Source: Labilibaculum manganireducens (GTDB lineage Bacteria > Bacteroidota > Bacteroidia > Bacteroidales > Marinifilaceae). From it: 64,000 bases of DNA. The stretch covers positions 86,360 through 150,359 of the forward strand of contig NZ_MVDE01000010.1 of assembly GCF_002843385.1 (NCBI RefSeq), read 5' to 3'. Shown in pieces: positions 54,728 through 64,000 of the stretch. The position numbers and the translations under genes are program-made. The notes beneath the pieces are model-generated. The model was given only the letters and a program-made list of their open reading frames with translations. It was not told the origin of the DNA and made no database searches. How positions within the stretch are numbered: position 1 is the stretch's first letter; each line of letters opens with the position of its first letter.

Positions 54728-56515
54728 TTAGTCCAATTTTAGTACAGCAAGGAAAGCTTTCTGAGGAACTTCCACATTACCAATCTGTTTCATCTTTTTC
54801 TTTCCCTTCTTTTGTTTCTCCAAAAGTTTCCGCTTACGCGTGATATCACCACCATAACATTTTGCAGTAACATCTTTACGAACAGCTTTTACCGTTTCGC
54901 GGGAAATAATTTTGGCTCCGATGGCTCCCTGAATGGCAATATCAAATTGCTGACGGGGAATTAATTCCTTCAATTTCTCACACATTCTCCGGCCAAACGA
55001 CTGGGCATTATCGAAGTGAATTAAAGTAGACAAAGCATCCACTCCTTCACCATTCAAAAGAATATCCAACTTCACCAATTTAGCGGGTCGAACACCAATT
55101 AAAAAATAATCGAAAGAAGCATATCCTTTCGAAATACTTTTTAGTTTGTCGTAAAAATCGAACACAATCTCTCCCAATGGCATTTCGTAGGTCAACTCTA
55201 CTCTATCACTGGTCAGGTATTGCTGATTGGTCATTATTCCCCGTTTGCTCATGCAAAGATTCATAATAGACCCGGTATATTCCGACTTGGTAATAATTTG
55301 TGCTCTAATAAATGGCTCCTCGATAAAATCCAATGAATTGGGATCCGGCATATCCGACGGATTGTGCATTTCAAATTTATCGCCTTTCTTGGTGTGAGCA
55401 ATGTACGAAACGTTGGGAACCGTAGTAATTACGTTCATATCGAATTCACGATCCAAACGCTCCTGAATAATTTCCATGTGCAGCATGCCCAAAAATCCGC
55501 AACGAAATCCAAAACCAAGCGCCATTGATGATTCCGGCTCAAAAGTAAGAGAAGCATCATTCAGCCTTAATTTTTCCATCGACGCACGCAAATCTTCGTA
55601 ATCTTCCGAATCGATAGGATAAACACCCGCGAAAACCATTGGTTTCACTTCAGCAAAACCATCAATTCCCTCTTTGCACGGATTTTCTTTGTGTGTTATG
55701 GTATCTCCAACTTTTACTTCGGTTGAAGTTTTAATACCCGAAATAATATAACCAACATCACCTGTTTTAAGTGATGCTCTTGGCTCCTGTATTAACCTCA
55801 ATACACCAATCTCATCAGCCTGGTATTCTTTTTTTGTATTTACAAACTTAACCGTGTCGCCTTTCTTTATTTCCCCGTTCATCACGCGGATATAAGCAAC
55901 AATTCCCCGAAACGAGTTGAATTCCGAATCGAAGATGAGAGCCTGTAAAGGAGCTTCCGGATCGCCGGTAGGTGCAGGAACACGTGAAACAATTGCCTCC
56001 AGTATTTCAGGTACTCCCTCGCCGGTTTTTCCACTTGCCGAAAGAATATCATCCACATCGCAACCTAACAAATCCACAATCTGATCTTTAACATCTTCGG
56101 GATTTGCATTGGGTAAATCTATTTTATTTAAAATCGGAATGATCTCCAAATCATTCTCAATGGCCAAATACAAATTGGAAATGGTTTGAGCCTGAATTCC
56201 CTGAGTTGCATCTACAATCAACAAAGCACCTTCGCAGGCAGCTATCGACCGCGAAACTTCATAAGAAAAATCAACATGACCGGGAGTGTCTATTAAATTT
56301 AATACGTACTTCTCACCATTTAGCTCATAATCCATTTGTATGGCATGGCTCTTAATGGTAATTCCACGTTCGCGTTCTAAATCCATATCATCCAATACCT
56401 GAGCTTGTTTCTCACGATCGGTAATGGTGTGGGTCACGTCAAGCAAGCGGTCGGCCAGGGTACTTTTCCCATGGTCGATATGGGCTATGATACAAAAATT
56501 ACGTATGTTCTTCAT
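54728..56515 (-). CDS. lepA: Elongation factor 4 (LepA)
   Basis: 595 residues. A ribosome-binding GTPase that back-translocates or rescues stalled ribosomes. The G1 loop is [10 protein letters not shown] (11-20), G2 [10 protein letters not shown]3 [12 protein letters not shown]4 NKIDLP. Domains resembling EF-G follow, ending in the LepA-specific C-terminal domain ([29 protein letters not shown]). Complete. Confidence 0.97.
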   Translation of the reverse strand: MKNIRNFCIIAHIDHGKSTLADRLLDVTHTITDREKQAQVLDDMDLERERGITIKSHAIQMDYELNGEKYVLNLIDTPGHVDFSYEVSRSIAACEGALLIVDATQGIQAQTISNLYLAIENDLEIIPILNKIDLPNANPEDVKDQIVDLLGCDVDDILSASGKTGEGVPEILEAIVSRVPAPTGDPEAPLQALIFDSEFNSFRGIVAYIRVMNGEIKKGDTVKFVNTKKEYQADEIGVLRLIQEPRASLKTGDVGYIISGIKTSTEVKVGDTITHKENPCKEGIDGFAEVKPMVFAGVYPIDSEDYEDLRASMEKLRLNDASLTFEPESSMALGFGFRCGFLGMLHMEIIQERLDREFDMNVITTVPNVSYIAHTKKGDKFEMHNPSDMPDPNSLDFIEEPFIRAQIITKSEYTGSIMNLCMSKRGIMTNQQYLTSDRVELTYEMPLGEIVFDFYDKLKSISKGYASFDYFLIGVRPAKLVKLDILLNGEGVDALSTLIHFDNAQSFGRRMCEKLKELIPRQQFDIAIQGAIGAKIISRETVKAVRKDVTAKCYGGDITRKRKLLEKQKKGKKKMKQIGNVEVPQKAFLAVLKLD

Positions 56516-56704
56516 CTTATCAATAACGAATTAAGAATTAGTAATTACGAATTGTCAATTACCACTTACGAACGTTTTTTTTATCTATTCGTGATTGGCA
56601 ATTATAAATCCCTAACTGAATCCGCAAAGATATTCAAATCCTTGGAATAATAAGAATTTGGTATTGATGAAAATATGAGAATGTTTTATTCAATATATTT
56701 GAGA

Positions 56705-58660
56705 TTAAAGTACAAATCGAATCCCGGCTTTCAAATAAAAATCATCAGTATCAAAACTGGTTTTGGTCGTTTGTACTCCATCTTCAAAATATTGAATGGA
56801 AGAATCTTTCAAAGAAATATCTGTCTTTTTCCGGGTTAAAAAGAATCCTGATTTTTCCTGTATAAATAACCTGTCCCGTTCGGAAAGATCAAGCTGATAA
56901 CCTGCAGAAACAAATAAACTGTAGAATTTGCGAAGTTTGGTTCGCAACCCAAAATCAAAAGAAACGCCCTGTTTTTTCTTTCCCACATACAAAGCAATTT
57001 TATCAGCCCTAAACTTTTTGCCTCCTGCTTTAAAGGTCGATTCAGAGGCAAAATCGCCGATATGGTATCCATCCTGAGAAAAGAAATAATTGACCCCGCA
57101 CATCAAAAAAAGTTGTCGCCCCCGATTAATAAGCGGAGTTTCATAGGCAAAGCCTAAAGATTCCAGTTCGGAAAAATGCGTCCCAATTGATGTCTTAGAA
57201 TAATAATTGACATCAAAAAAAGAATTTAGCTTATACCCCATTTTCGTCCCAAAGGAAAAAGTCTGTTTGTTTTCAGGATCAAACTCCTTACCAAAATTAT
57301 GATGAGAATCCGGGGTGTATACTATGGCTGCGTTTTCAATTCCGGAAGTCGTTTTTCTTTCAAAATCAAAATCAAAATACGTTCTGGTCAAAATTTCAAT
57401 CAATTTCTTTTTAAACTGAGCACCTTTGGGCAACGAATAAGTCTTGTTTAAAAGCTGGCCCGCCTCCTGTGGATTGTACGCCATCAATTTACTTAAGGAA
57501 GTATCAGGCACAATCAGTGTTTCATCCTTCCAGTCAGACTCGGAGTAATCTTTAGCTTTCAAATAAAAAACATCCCGATATTCGGTTTGCTCCTGAAAAG
57601 GAATTGGCTCGACATTCTCTAAAGAAATATTCGTAGTTACATATTCATTAAAATGAACTAAATTCAAGCTTGTTCTTTCATTGTACAATTCCTCCCAATC
57701 GGAGATATAAGACAGGTAATACTTCCCTTGCCTTTTCAAATACTTTGTTTTTATTCTTCTTGATTTACTCCATAGACTACTCCTTAGCTTACCTAGTCTG
57801 GATAAATATTTATTTCTCTTATCTTTTCCGAATTCAGAATAAGTGCAGTCAAAATACATATAAGCCAACGATTCTACATCCAAATAAAACACACCTTTGT
57901 ATTCTACCTGTTTCGACTCTTTGGGTACAAACTCAATTTTGTAAGCAGACCTTCCATCCAATTGAGACTTTGCAATGGAGTAGCTGTATTTTTTAAAACC
58001 TGAAGGAGAAATAAATCCAATCCGCCCTTTAACCTTATCCCCAAACAATGGCCTATATATTCCTCCATACCACATCACCCTACTTAGAGAATCGTACATT
58101 GGATGTTTATTCATTCTGCTCTCCAGAATCTTTACCTGTCCTTCCGACTGTGTTTTATAAGGTGTTTTAAATACATCCAGCAAGGCTTCCCCAAAATACA
58201 AATACTCTTTGCTTTCAGGAACAAAGTACGATTCCCGGTAAAAACCTTTCATCCGTGTATCAACATCCGAATAATTATCCTTTATTTTTCCGTAAGCTCT
58301 GCGAAGTAGAGCAAGCAAGGTATCTTTTGGCATTACCAGCACCTCAGACAAATTACAGGTATCTTTTTGCAATTGGATGGCAAGCGGCGACTTGCTTTGT
58401 GCCAAATTTATTTCCTGACTTTGATAGCCGATTGAACTAATTCGAAGTTTGCCTGCCTTGTATTTCTCCGGGATTTTTATTCTGAAATCACCTTCACCAT
58501 TGGTGACAGTTCCCAAATAGGAGTTCTTAATGTAAACACTGCTTCCTGGCAGCGCCTGATTGTTATCGGAAACTTTGCCTGTAATTATGGTTTGGGCAAT
58601 TGAATTACTTGCCAATAAAAGCAATGGAATTAACAGAAACTTCTTGAAATAATTATACAT
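56705..58660 (-). CDS. Outer-membrane protein with CarboxypepD_reg domain
   Basis: 651 residues. Signal peptide MYNYFKKFLLIPLLLLASNS; CarboxypepD_reg domain TIITGKVSDNNQALPGSSVY. A middle region of ~250 residues follows (LRRAYGKIKDNYSDVDTRMK, GFYRESYFV). The last ~200 residues alternate like a barrel and end LKAGIRFVL. The layout is shared with other Bacteroidota outer-membrane proteins of unknown role that lack a TonB plug. It lies alone on the minus strand, divergent from the lipoprotein gene. Confidence 0.75.
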   Translation of the reverse strand: MYNYFKKFLLIPLLLLASNSIAQTIITGKVSDNNQALPGSSVYIKNSYLGTVTNGEGDFRIKIPEKYKAGKLRISSIGYQSQEINLAQSKSPLAIQLQKDTCNLSEVLVMPKDTLLALLRRAYGKIKDNYSDVDTRMKGFYRESYFVPESKEYLYFGEALLDVFKTPYKTQSEGQVKILESRMNKHPMYDSLSRVMWYGGIYRPLFGDKVKGRIGFISPSGFKKYSYSIAKSQLDGRSAYKIEFVPKESKQVEYKGVFYLDVESLAYMYFDCTYSEFGKDKRNKYLSRLGKLRSSLWSKSRRIKTKYLKRQGKYYLSYISDWEELYNERTSLNLVHFNEYVTTNISLENVEPIPFQEQTEYRDVFYLKAKDYSESDWKDETLIVPDTSLSKLMAYNPQEAGQLLNKTYSLPKGAQFKKKLIEILTRTYFDFDFERKTTSGIENAAIVYTPDSHHNFGKEFDPENKQTFSFGTKMGYKLNSFFDVNYYSKTSIGTHFSELESLGFAYETPLINRGRQLFLMCGVNYFFSQDGYHIGDFASESTFKAGGKKFRADKIALYVGKKKQGVSFDFGLRTKLRKFYSLFVSAGYQLDLSERDRLFIQEKSGFFLTRKKTDISLKDSSIQYFEDGVQTTKTSFDTDDFYLKAGIRFVL

Positions 58661-58957
58661 GTCTTAAGGAAATCATTTAAAAATTCTATCGCAAAACTAA
58701 GTTTTATTAAGATCATAACTTAACAATTACAGTTAAATTAGATTAAGTATGAAAAAACAACGATATCCATCAATATTTTAAGGTGGAATAAGAAGATTTA
58801 GTTATAAGCAGATAAATAAAAATGATCCAAAAAAATTAACAATATATCAACAAGCTGAAAATATATTATTTTCCCGGTAGGGTGATTTTCCAGTTTATCG
58901 GTTCACAAATAAGCGAGCTCATAAAACTTAAATGTAAAATCATAAAAAATAAGAATC

Positions 58958-59905
58958 ATGAAAAAGTTTTCTTTTTTACTAATAGTAAGTTTAGCGGTTA
59001 TATTTTTCTCTTGTGATAAAAGCGATGATGTAATTGATGTATTGAACGAAGATCAGGTTGAATTGAACAACACGGTTAAAACAGTAGTTGCTTCTGAAGA
59101 ATCAACCGAAGATGTTATGGTATCGGTTGATTATGAAACCGATTTATTTTCATTTGCTCAAGAATCATTTGATGAGGTTACCTCTTCAACAAAATGTACA
59201 GCAGCCGAACGTTACCGACAAATGTTTCAGCTTTGGAAGCGTTACAAAGGCGAACAATTACCTAATGTAGCGGTACAATTTGCAGACAGCACACGTTTCC
59301 CAATGACAATTACAATTGATTATGGTGATTCAACAGTATTGAACAACGGTCGCGTTCTTAGTGGTACCATTGTTATTGTGCTGACAGCAGCTCCTTTTAC
59401 AGATGGAGCCGTTCGTGAAATTACTCTCGACTTAGTGATTGATGGCATTGCTGTTGATGGATGGAAACGTATTGAGTTCACTGGCGAACAAGGCGTATCC
59501 AGAAAATTTGCATGCACAAGCGAACTAACATTCACCTTTCCTGATGAAACAACTCTTTTCCGCACTGCAGAGAGAACCAGAGAATGGGTTTCCGGTTTGG
59601 ATACGAAATGGGATGTTAGTGATGACAGAATTGAAATCAGGGGTTCTGTTACCTGTGTAGATTCGGAGCAAAATGAATATTCGAAAACAATTGATGCAGA
59701 AAATCCATTGGTAAGAATTGGAACCTGCCGGGTAATTGTTAGTGGTTTGGTCATCTTTACTCAGAACCAAATTGAATTTGCAAGGCTTGATTATGGTAAC
59801 GGGGAATGTGACAACACAGCAACTTACTCATATACCAATGATGCCGGTGAAACAGTAACTGAAGAAATTGAAATAGGAAAACACCTAAGACTTAGGGATA
59901 AATAG
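58958..59905 (+). CDS. Lipoprotein of unknown function
   Basis: 315 residues. The lipobox IFFSCDKS puts the lipidated Cys at residue 19. The following SDDV and acidic stretch fit the Bacteroidota export signal for surface lipoproteins in part. The mature protein is beta-rich (FPMTITIDYGDSTVLNNGRV, SGTIVIVLTAAPF), with three internal cysteines. It lies 99 bases before the ECF sigma gene and may be in the same regulatory unit as the sigma/FecR/receptor genes. No family recognised. Confidence 0.75.
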   Translation: MKKFSFLLIVSLAVIFFSCDKSDDVIDVLNEDQVELNNTVKTVVASEESTEDVMVSVDYETDLFSFAQESFDEVTSSTKCTAAERYRQMFQLWKRYKGEQLPNVAVQFADSTRFPMTITIDYGDSTVLNNGRVLSGTIVIVLTAAPFTDGAVREITLDLVIDGIAVDGWKRIEFTGEQGVSRKFACTSELTFTFPDETTLFRTAERTREWVSGLDTKWDVSDDRIEIRGSVTCVDSEQNEYSKTIDAENPLVRIGTCRVIVSGLVIFTQNQIEFARLDYGNGECDNTATYSYTNDAGETVTEEIEIGKHLRLRDK

Positions 59906-60004
59906 TAGATTTGAATCAACAAAACTGGTGCAGAGCATTGTTTTAATACTCTGCACCAAATTCACTGAAAAAGTTTATTTTTACCTTAAACCAATCCCCG
60001 AGCC

Positions 60005-60490
60005 TTGACACAGGAAGAATTTAAACTCTTATTTGACAACCATTTCGATTCAATCCGGAACTATATTTACTACCGTTCCCGGGATGAAGAACTGGCCACT
60101 GATATTGCGCAGGATAGTTTCATGAAATTGTGGGAGAAAAATTTAGATTTCGATGAGAAACCTTTACGATCATTACTCTACAAAATCGCAAGTGATCTTT
60201 TTATCAGTAAATACCGAAGAGAAAAAGTAGCCCAAAAATACCTGGTAAAGTTAGAACCTGCTATTGACAATCACTCACCTGAAGATCAATTAGCGTATCA
60301 GGAACTAACATCAAAATATGAAACAGCACTTGAGGAACTCTCGGAAAAACAACGAACTGTTTTCTTAATGAGCAGAATGGAAGGCTTAAAATACCAGGAA
60401 ATTGCCGACCGATTAGAACTAAGCGTTAAAGCTGTTGAAAAAAGAATGTCATACGCACTTTCGTATTTAAGAAATGCATTAGGAAGATAA
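60005..60490 (+). CDS. RNA polymerase ECF-type sigma factor
   Basis: 161 residues, starting at TTG 60005, as no ATG fits and a stop lies just upstream. Region 2 is seen as ATDIAQDSFMKLWEKN, and region 4 as the helix-turn-helix YQEIADRLELSVKAVEKRM. Genes of this type in Bacteroidota respond through a FecR anti-sigma, encoded next, when a TonB receptor is loaded. The stop is directly followed by the FecR ATG. Confidence 0.9.
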   Translation: MTQEEFKLLFDNHFDSIRNYIYYRSRDEELATDIAQDSFMKLWEKNLDFDEKPLRSLLYKIASDLFISKYRREKVAQKYLVKLEPAIDNHSPEDQLAYQELTSKYETALEELSEKQRTVFLMSRMEGLKYQEIADRLELSVKAVEKRMSYALSYLRNALGR

Positions 60491-61357
60491 ATGAAAAAGG
60501 ACAAGCAACATAACGAACTCAAGCCGGACATGGATTTTATCAATTCACTTCCGAAAATCGAAGTCGCCTATTCAAAATCCAAAGAGGATGTATGGAAAGA
60601 GCTTTCGAAGAAAACCTCTGCTCCAGCAGCACCTGCTAAAGTGATAAGGATGCAATGGGTGAAATATGCAGCAGCCTGTATATTAATACTAATCGGATTC
60701 ACCGGTTTTATTAATCTTTACACAAAAACTATTCATTGTCCAAAAGGGGAACATTTAAGTGTAAACTTACCCGATCAGTCAATAGTCGATTTAAACGCAA
60801 ACTCAAGCATATCCTACAAACCCTACTGGTGGAAATTTTCGAGAAAAGTGAAATTTGAAGGCGAAGCATTCTTTAAAATTACAAAAGGAAGCAAATTCGA
60901 AATTGCCTCTAACTATGGGAAAACCTATATTTTAGGCACAAGTTTTAATATATATGCCCGGGGAAATCAATACAAAGTAACCTGTTACACCGGAAAAGTG
61001 AAAGTTGTTTCGACTCTTACATCGGATAAAATTCTTTTACTGCCTAACGACCACGCCTTCGTTACCAAAAATGGCAAAATAGAGCTTCAGAAATGTAAAA
61101 ACACAGAGGATAAGATATCATGGCGCAACAATTTATTTCTATTTACTAAAACCCCATTGCAACTGGTTTTCGAAGAAATAGAATTACAGTATGATATTAA
61201 AATTGTAGAAAAGGGGAAATTTGATTTAATTTATACCGGGAAGTTTGGTAAAGAAAAATCTGTAGAAAAGGTACTTCATACTGTATGCATGCCTCTTGGA
61301 TTAAAATTTGTAAAAGGACCCAACAACAATTACATCATAACCTCTAATGCCCAATAA
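60491..61357 (+). CDS. FecR-family anti-sigma factor
   Basis: 288 residues. A cytoplasmic sigma-binding part (1-55) is followed by one membrane span (about 57-76, in YAAACILILIGFTGFINLYT). The periplasmic FecR domain (KVKFEGEAFFKITKGSKFEI) and a C-terminal DUF4974 domain (LQLVFEEIELQYDIKI) come next. It begins directly after the sigma gene and ends directly before the receptor: a complete trans-envelope signalling relay. Confidence 0.92.
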   Translation: MKKDKQHNELKPDMDFINSLPKIEVAYSKSKEDVWKELSKKTSAPAAPAKVIRMQWVKYAAACILILIGFTGFINLYTKTIHCPKGEHLSVNLPDQSIVDLNANSSISYKPYWWKFSRKVKFEGEAFFKITKGSKFEIASNYGKTYILGTSFNIYARGNQYKVTCYTGKVKVVSTLTSDKILLLPNDHAFVTKNGKIELQKCKNTEDKISWRNNLFLFTKTPLQLVFEEIELQYDIKIVEKGKFDLIYTGKFGKEKSVEKVLHTVCMPLGLKFVKGPNNNYIITSNAQ

Positions 61358-63856
61358 GTGAAACGAATCATCATCTTTCTATTATTAGGATTGGTTTTTT
61401 CAAATATTTCTGCTCAAAAAATTACAGTTACTGCCAACAAAAAAGCTTTGAGCGAAGTATTGATTGATCTAAGGGATCAATATGATTTTCAACTTTCTTT
61501 TAACAACGATTTACTTTCCGCTTATATCGTAAGTCTCGATAAATCTTTTTCTTCGAAAGATAAAACAATAGACTTTCTGCTGCGTAAGCTTCCTCTTAAT
61601 TACCAAAAATCCAATGAGGTATACTTAATCTTTCCGGAAGAAAGAATTACTCAATATCGAATTTTTGGCCAAATTATGGACAAGGAAAGTCTTGAACCTC
61701 TTCCTTTTTCACATCTTACCATTAACGATTCGCCCATGGCTACCGATGAGCAGGGAAACTTTTCGTTTACTTCAGAAACAGACAGTACCTTTCTGATTTT
61801 AGCTTCTCATTTGGGATACTTTATTCACGATACTCTTGTAAACCAAGGAGCAAATCAAAATATTTTACTAACAGCAGCAAGCACCGACTTACCTGAAATA
61901 ACCGTTACCGATAAAATTGTTCAAACATTTATTAAAATGGGCAATCAGGCAGGGAACCTAAAATTAAATCATAAAATTGCAGGTTTTTTACCAACCAACA
62001 ACGACAATTCTGTATTTGAATTGCTTCGCTTGCAACCAGGAATTCTTGCCGCCGGCGAGCAAAAAAACGACCTGATTATATGGGGATCTTACGAAGGTGA
62101 AAGTCAGGTATTATTCGATAACATTACCCTCTGGGGATTAAAAAATGTTTATGAAGATATTGGTGCAGTGAATCCTTTGGTCGTAAAAAACATTGAAGTT
62201 TTAAAAGGTGGTTTTGACGTCCGTTACGGCGATCGGGTTGGAGGAATTGTGCACATTACCGGCAAAAACGGCAGTCGGCTTAAACCGACTCTAAATCTAA
62301 CTTTAAATAATATCACAGCAAGTGGATCCTACGAACAGCCTATTGGCAAACGATCCTCTCTGCTGTTGGCTTTCCGGCAAACCTATTACAACCTTTTTAA
62401 AGATGAACAGATTAAGTATGCTTCATCAAACGCAGATCTTCAGGGACAAGGCTTAGGAAAAGCTTTAGCTTCCTCTTTGGGTGATTTGGATGTTGCTCCG
62501 GATTATAAATTTCATGATCTCAATTTCAAATTTACAAGCAATTGGGAAAACGGAGATAATTTTTCGCTTAGTTTAATGTCCGGACAAGATCGTTACTCAT
62601 ACGATATTACAACAGAATCGTATACAAATGCAAAAAAGCACAAATACGAAGGCAATGATCAGTTTGGTGGTTCTATTAACTACGGAAAAGTATGGCGGAA
62701 TGGGAACACCAGCTCGCTATCTGTTTCCCGGTCTGAATTAGACACCAAAACCAGCGATGTGGTGTCCATTACCAGAATTCGTACCAACGAAGAGTTTTTC
62801 AGAAGAGATGATAAATCAAAAAACAACATATTAGAATACAGAGCTACACTTAAAAATTCATTTGTTTTTGCTGAAGATCAGAATTTTGAGACTGGAATTA
62901 ATTACATCAACGATGAAGTTAATTTAAAGGAAGATTCTCTCGATATCAATATCCTGCACATAAAATCCAAAGCAGACCGGATTGGCTGCTATTTTCAAAA
63001 CAATCTGAATATTAGCAACGGTGTTTCCATAAAAGCAGGGTTTCTGGCCAATTATCCAATCAATCTGAAAAAAGTTTATTGGGAGCCCCGAATCTCTCTT
63101 AGTCTAAAACTTTCCGAGAGAGTTGCGATCAATGGAGCCTGGGGTTTGTACAAACAATTCATTACAAAAAGTTCTGTAGTAAGTGAAACCGGAGATTTCC
63201 GTTACATTTGGGTCGGTGCCAATGAAAAAGACATTCCCGTGTTGGAATCAGTTCATCATGTTGCCGGAGGATCTTACAACAACAATGGATTTACATTTAG
63301 CGTTGAAGGATATTATAAAAAAACTGACGGACATACACGATATTACAAATACCGGCAGGAAGGCAATATATCTTTGGGTAAAAGCAAAAGTTACGGGTTG
63401 GATATTTTTGCCAAAAAGGATCTGGGCGATCATACCTTATGGATCTCCTACACCTTAAGCAAAACTCTCGAAAACTTTGATTATTTTAATACCAACGAGT
63501 ATCGCAGAGCACTGCATGATCAGCGCCATGAAATAAAAACAGCAGGCTTACTGGCTTTAAAACCATTTTACATTTCAGCAAATTATATTTATGGATCAGG
63601 CTTTCCTATTTATTCAAGCCGAAACAAAATTGTTGCAGAACCAGATTACACCAGACTTGATGCAGCTCTTATCTACAAGTTCTATCCCAAAAAGACAAAA
63701 TGCGAACTTGGAGTTTTGTTCCATAATATTCTAGACCGCAACAACATCACCTACGAATCGTACGAGAAAATACCATTGGATCAGATCAATTCGATCAGTA
63801 TCTATACCGAAACTGTACCTACTTCAATACGTCTGTATTTTAAAATCACAATTTAA
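61358..63856 (+). CDS. TonB-dependent transducer/receptor with STN domain
   Basis: 832 residues, starting at GTG 61358, directly after the fecR stop with no gap. Signal peptide MKRIIIFLLLGLVFSNIS, then an STN (secretin/TonB N-terminal) signalling domain (TVTANKKALSEVLIDLRDQY). A CarboxypepD_reg domain, a plug with FELLRLQPGILAAG and a barrel with the final strand TSIRLYFKITI complete it. The STN domain contacts FecR when ligand binds. The ligand is unknown; no SusD lies in the bases up to the window end. Confidence 0.92.
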   Translation: MKRIIIFLLLGLVFSNISAQKITVTANKKALSEVLIDLRDQYDFQLSFNNDLLSAYIVSLDKSFSSKDKTIDFLLRKLPLNYQKSNEVYLIFPEERITQYRIFGQIMDKESLEPLPFSHLTINDSPMATDEQGNFSFTSETDSTFLILASHLGYFIHDTLVNQGANQNILLTAASTDLPEITVTDKIVQTFIKMGNQAGNLKLNHKIAGFLPTNNDNSVFELLRLQPGILAAGEQKNDLIIWGSYEGESQVLFDNITLWGLKNVYEDIGAVNPLVVKNIEVLKGGFDVRYGDRVGGIVHITGKNGSRLKPTLNLTLNNITASGSYEQPIGKRSSLLLAFRQTYYNLFKDEQIKYASSNADLQGQGLGKALASSLGDLDVAPDYKFHDLNFKFTSNWENGDNFSLSLMSGQDRYSYDITTESYTNAKKHKYEGNDQFGGSINYGKVWRNGNTSSLSVSRSELDTKTSDVVSITRIRTNEEFFRRDDKSKNNILEYRATLKNSFVFAEDQNFETGINYINDEVNLKEDSLDINILHIKSKADRIGCYFQNNLNISNGVSIKAGFLANYPINLKKVYWEPRISLSLKLSERVAINGAWGLYKQFITKSSVVSETGDFRYIWVGANEKDIPVLESVHHVAGGSYNNNGFTFSVEGYYKKTDGHTRYYKYRQEGNISLGKSKSYGLDIFAKKDLGDHTLWISYTLSKTLENFDYFNTNEYRRALHDQRHEIKTAGLLALKPFYISANYIYGSGFPIYSSRNKIVAEPDYTRLDAALIYKFYPKKTKCELGVLFHNILDRNNITYESYEKIPLDQINSISIYTETVPTSIRLYFKITI

Positions 63857-64000
63857 ATGGTAGTTGATTACTCCAATAGTTCGTTAAGTTTTGACTTATA
63901 ATGTTGAAAATGAGAAGAATAAGCAGTGTTTAAGTTTGGATAATCCCTTAAGAATCAGTATCTTAATGTTTGTTTTCGAAGCAATTATTAAGTATGACTC
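63857..64000. other. 3' edge of the window, no recognisable gene
   Basis: AT-rich sequence. A stop-free minus-strand frame enters from the right edge and ends near 63899, about 33 codons, but nothing in it is recognisable. Confidence 0.4.

Noticed and set aside
63857..64000. Partial minus-strand gene at the right edge
   Set aside because: The ~33-codon open frame has no recognisable content and could be chance.

Overview
The window is chromosomal DNA of a low-GC, anaerobic or facultatively anaerobic Bacteroidota, most likely a marine Bacteroidales/Marinilabiliales relative (Marinifilum/Labilibaculum-like; inferred, not tested). The signs are a type IX secretion sorting domain, TonB-dependent receptors with CarboxypepD_reg domains, an ECF sigma/FecR/receptor trio, a LytTR regulator, an RprXY-like two-component pair, promoters of the Bacteroidota TTTG-N19-TAnnTTTG type and almost no Shine-Dalgarno sequences.

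Layout. 1-733: C-terminal end of a T9SS-secreted protein. 1.4-2.2 kb: a REP-associated Y1 transposase broken by one in-frame TAG, with REP-like hairpins inside and behind it. 2.26-16.9 kb, all minus strand: a complete lysine fermentation cluster. In transcription order it reads ctfA, kal, kce, kdd, kamA, kamB, kamC, kamD, kamE, ctfB, thiolase, bcd, etfB, etfA. Together these genes convert L-lysine through beta-lysine, 3,5-diaminohexanoate, 5-amino-3-oxohexanoate, 3-aminobutyryl-CoA, crotonyl-CoA and butyryl-CoA to butyrate, acetyl-CoA/acetate and ammonia. KamB and KamC (a MutS-like ATPase) fit the reactivase of the B12-dependent lysine 5,6-aminomutase. A good promoter lies just upstream of ctfA, and the longer intercistronic gaps hold inverted-repeat elements.

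17.5-24.2 kb: a small membrane protein, a YugP-like zinc protease, a PlsC-like acyltransferase, three small conserved proteins each with a clear terminator, the RprXY-like pair, and a probable orphan small RNA (about 24016-24108). 24.2-33.2 kb: rnc-fabF-acpP, purN, an M23 peptidase, two tandem YitT proteins and leuS. 33.4 kb: tRNA-Arg(CCG). 33.7-36.1 kb: an ExbB / membrane protein / ExbD / ExbD operon that would energise TonB receptors. 36.3-49.4 kb: housekeeping genes (ansA, tatD, gdhA, dprA, apt, aroA, deoD, tadA, aspS) mixed with small envelope proteins. A triple palindromic operator-like array lies at 44.5 kb.

49.7-53.6 kb: a TonB receptor, a 32-codon ORF coupled to a secreted helical protein, and a convergent membrane LytTR regulator. 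53.8-58.7 kb: a charged secreted protein, lepA and a CarboxypepD_reg outer-membrane protein. 58.9-63.9 kb: a lipoprotein, then an ECF sigma factor, FecR anti-sigma and an STN-domain TonB receptor packed with no gaps.

No phage, CRISPR array, rRNA or plasmid functions were seen. The main items of interest are the lysine operon with its reactivase pair, the candidate sRNA, the 22-bp-spaced operator array, and the transposase that carries its own REP hairpin in frame. All calls come from reading the sequence; no database search was run.
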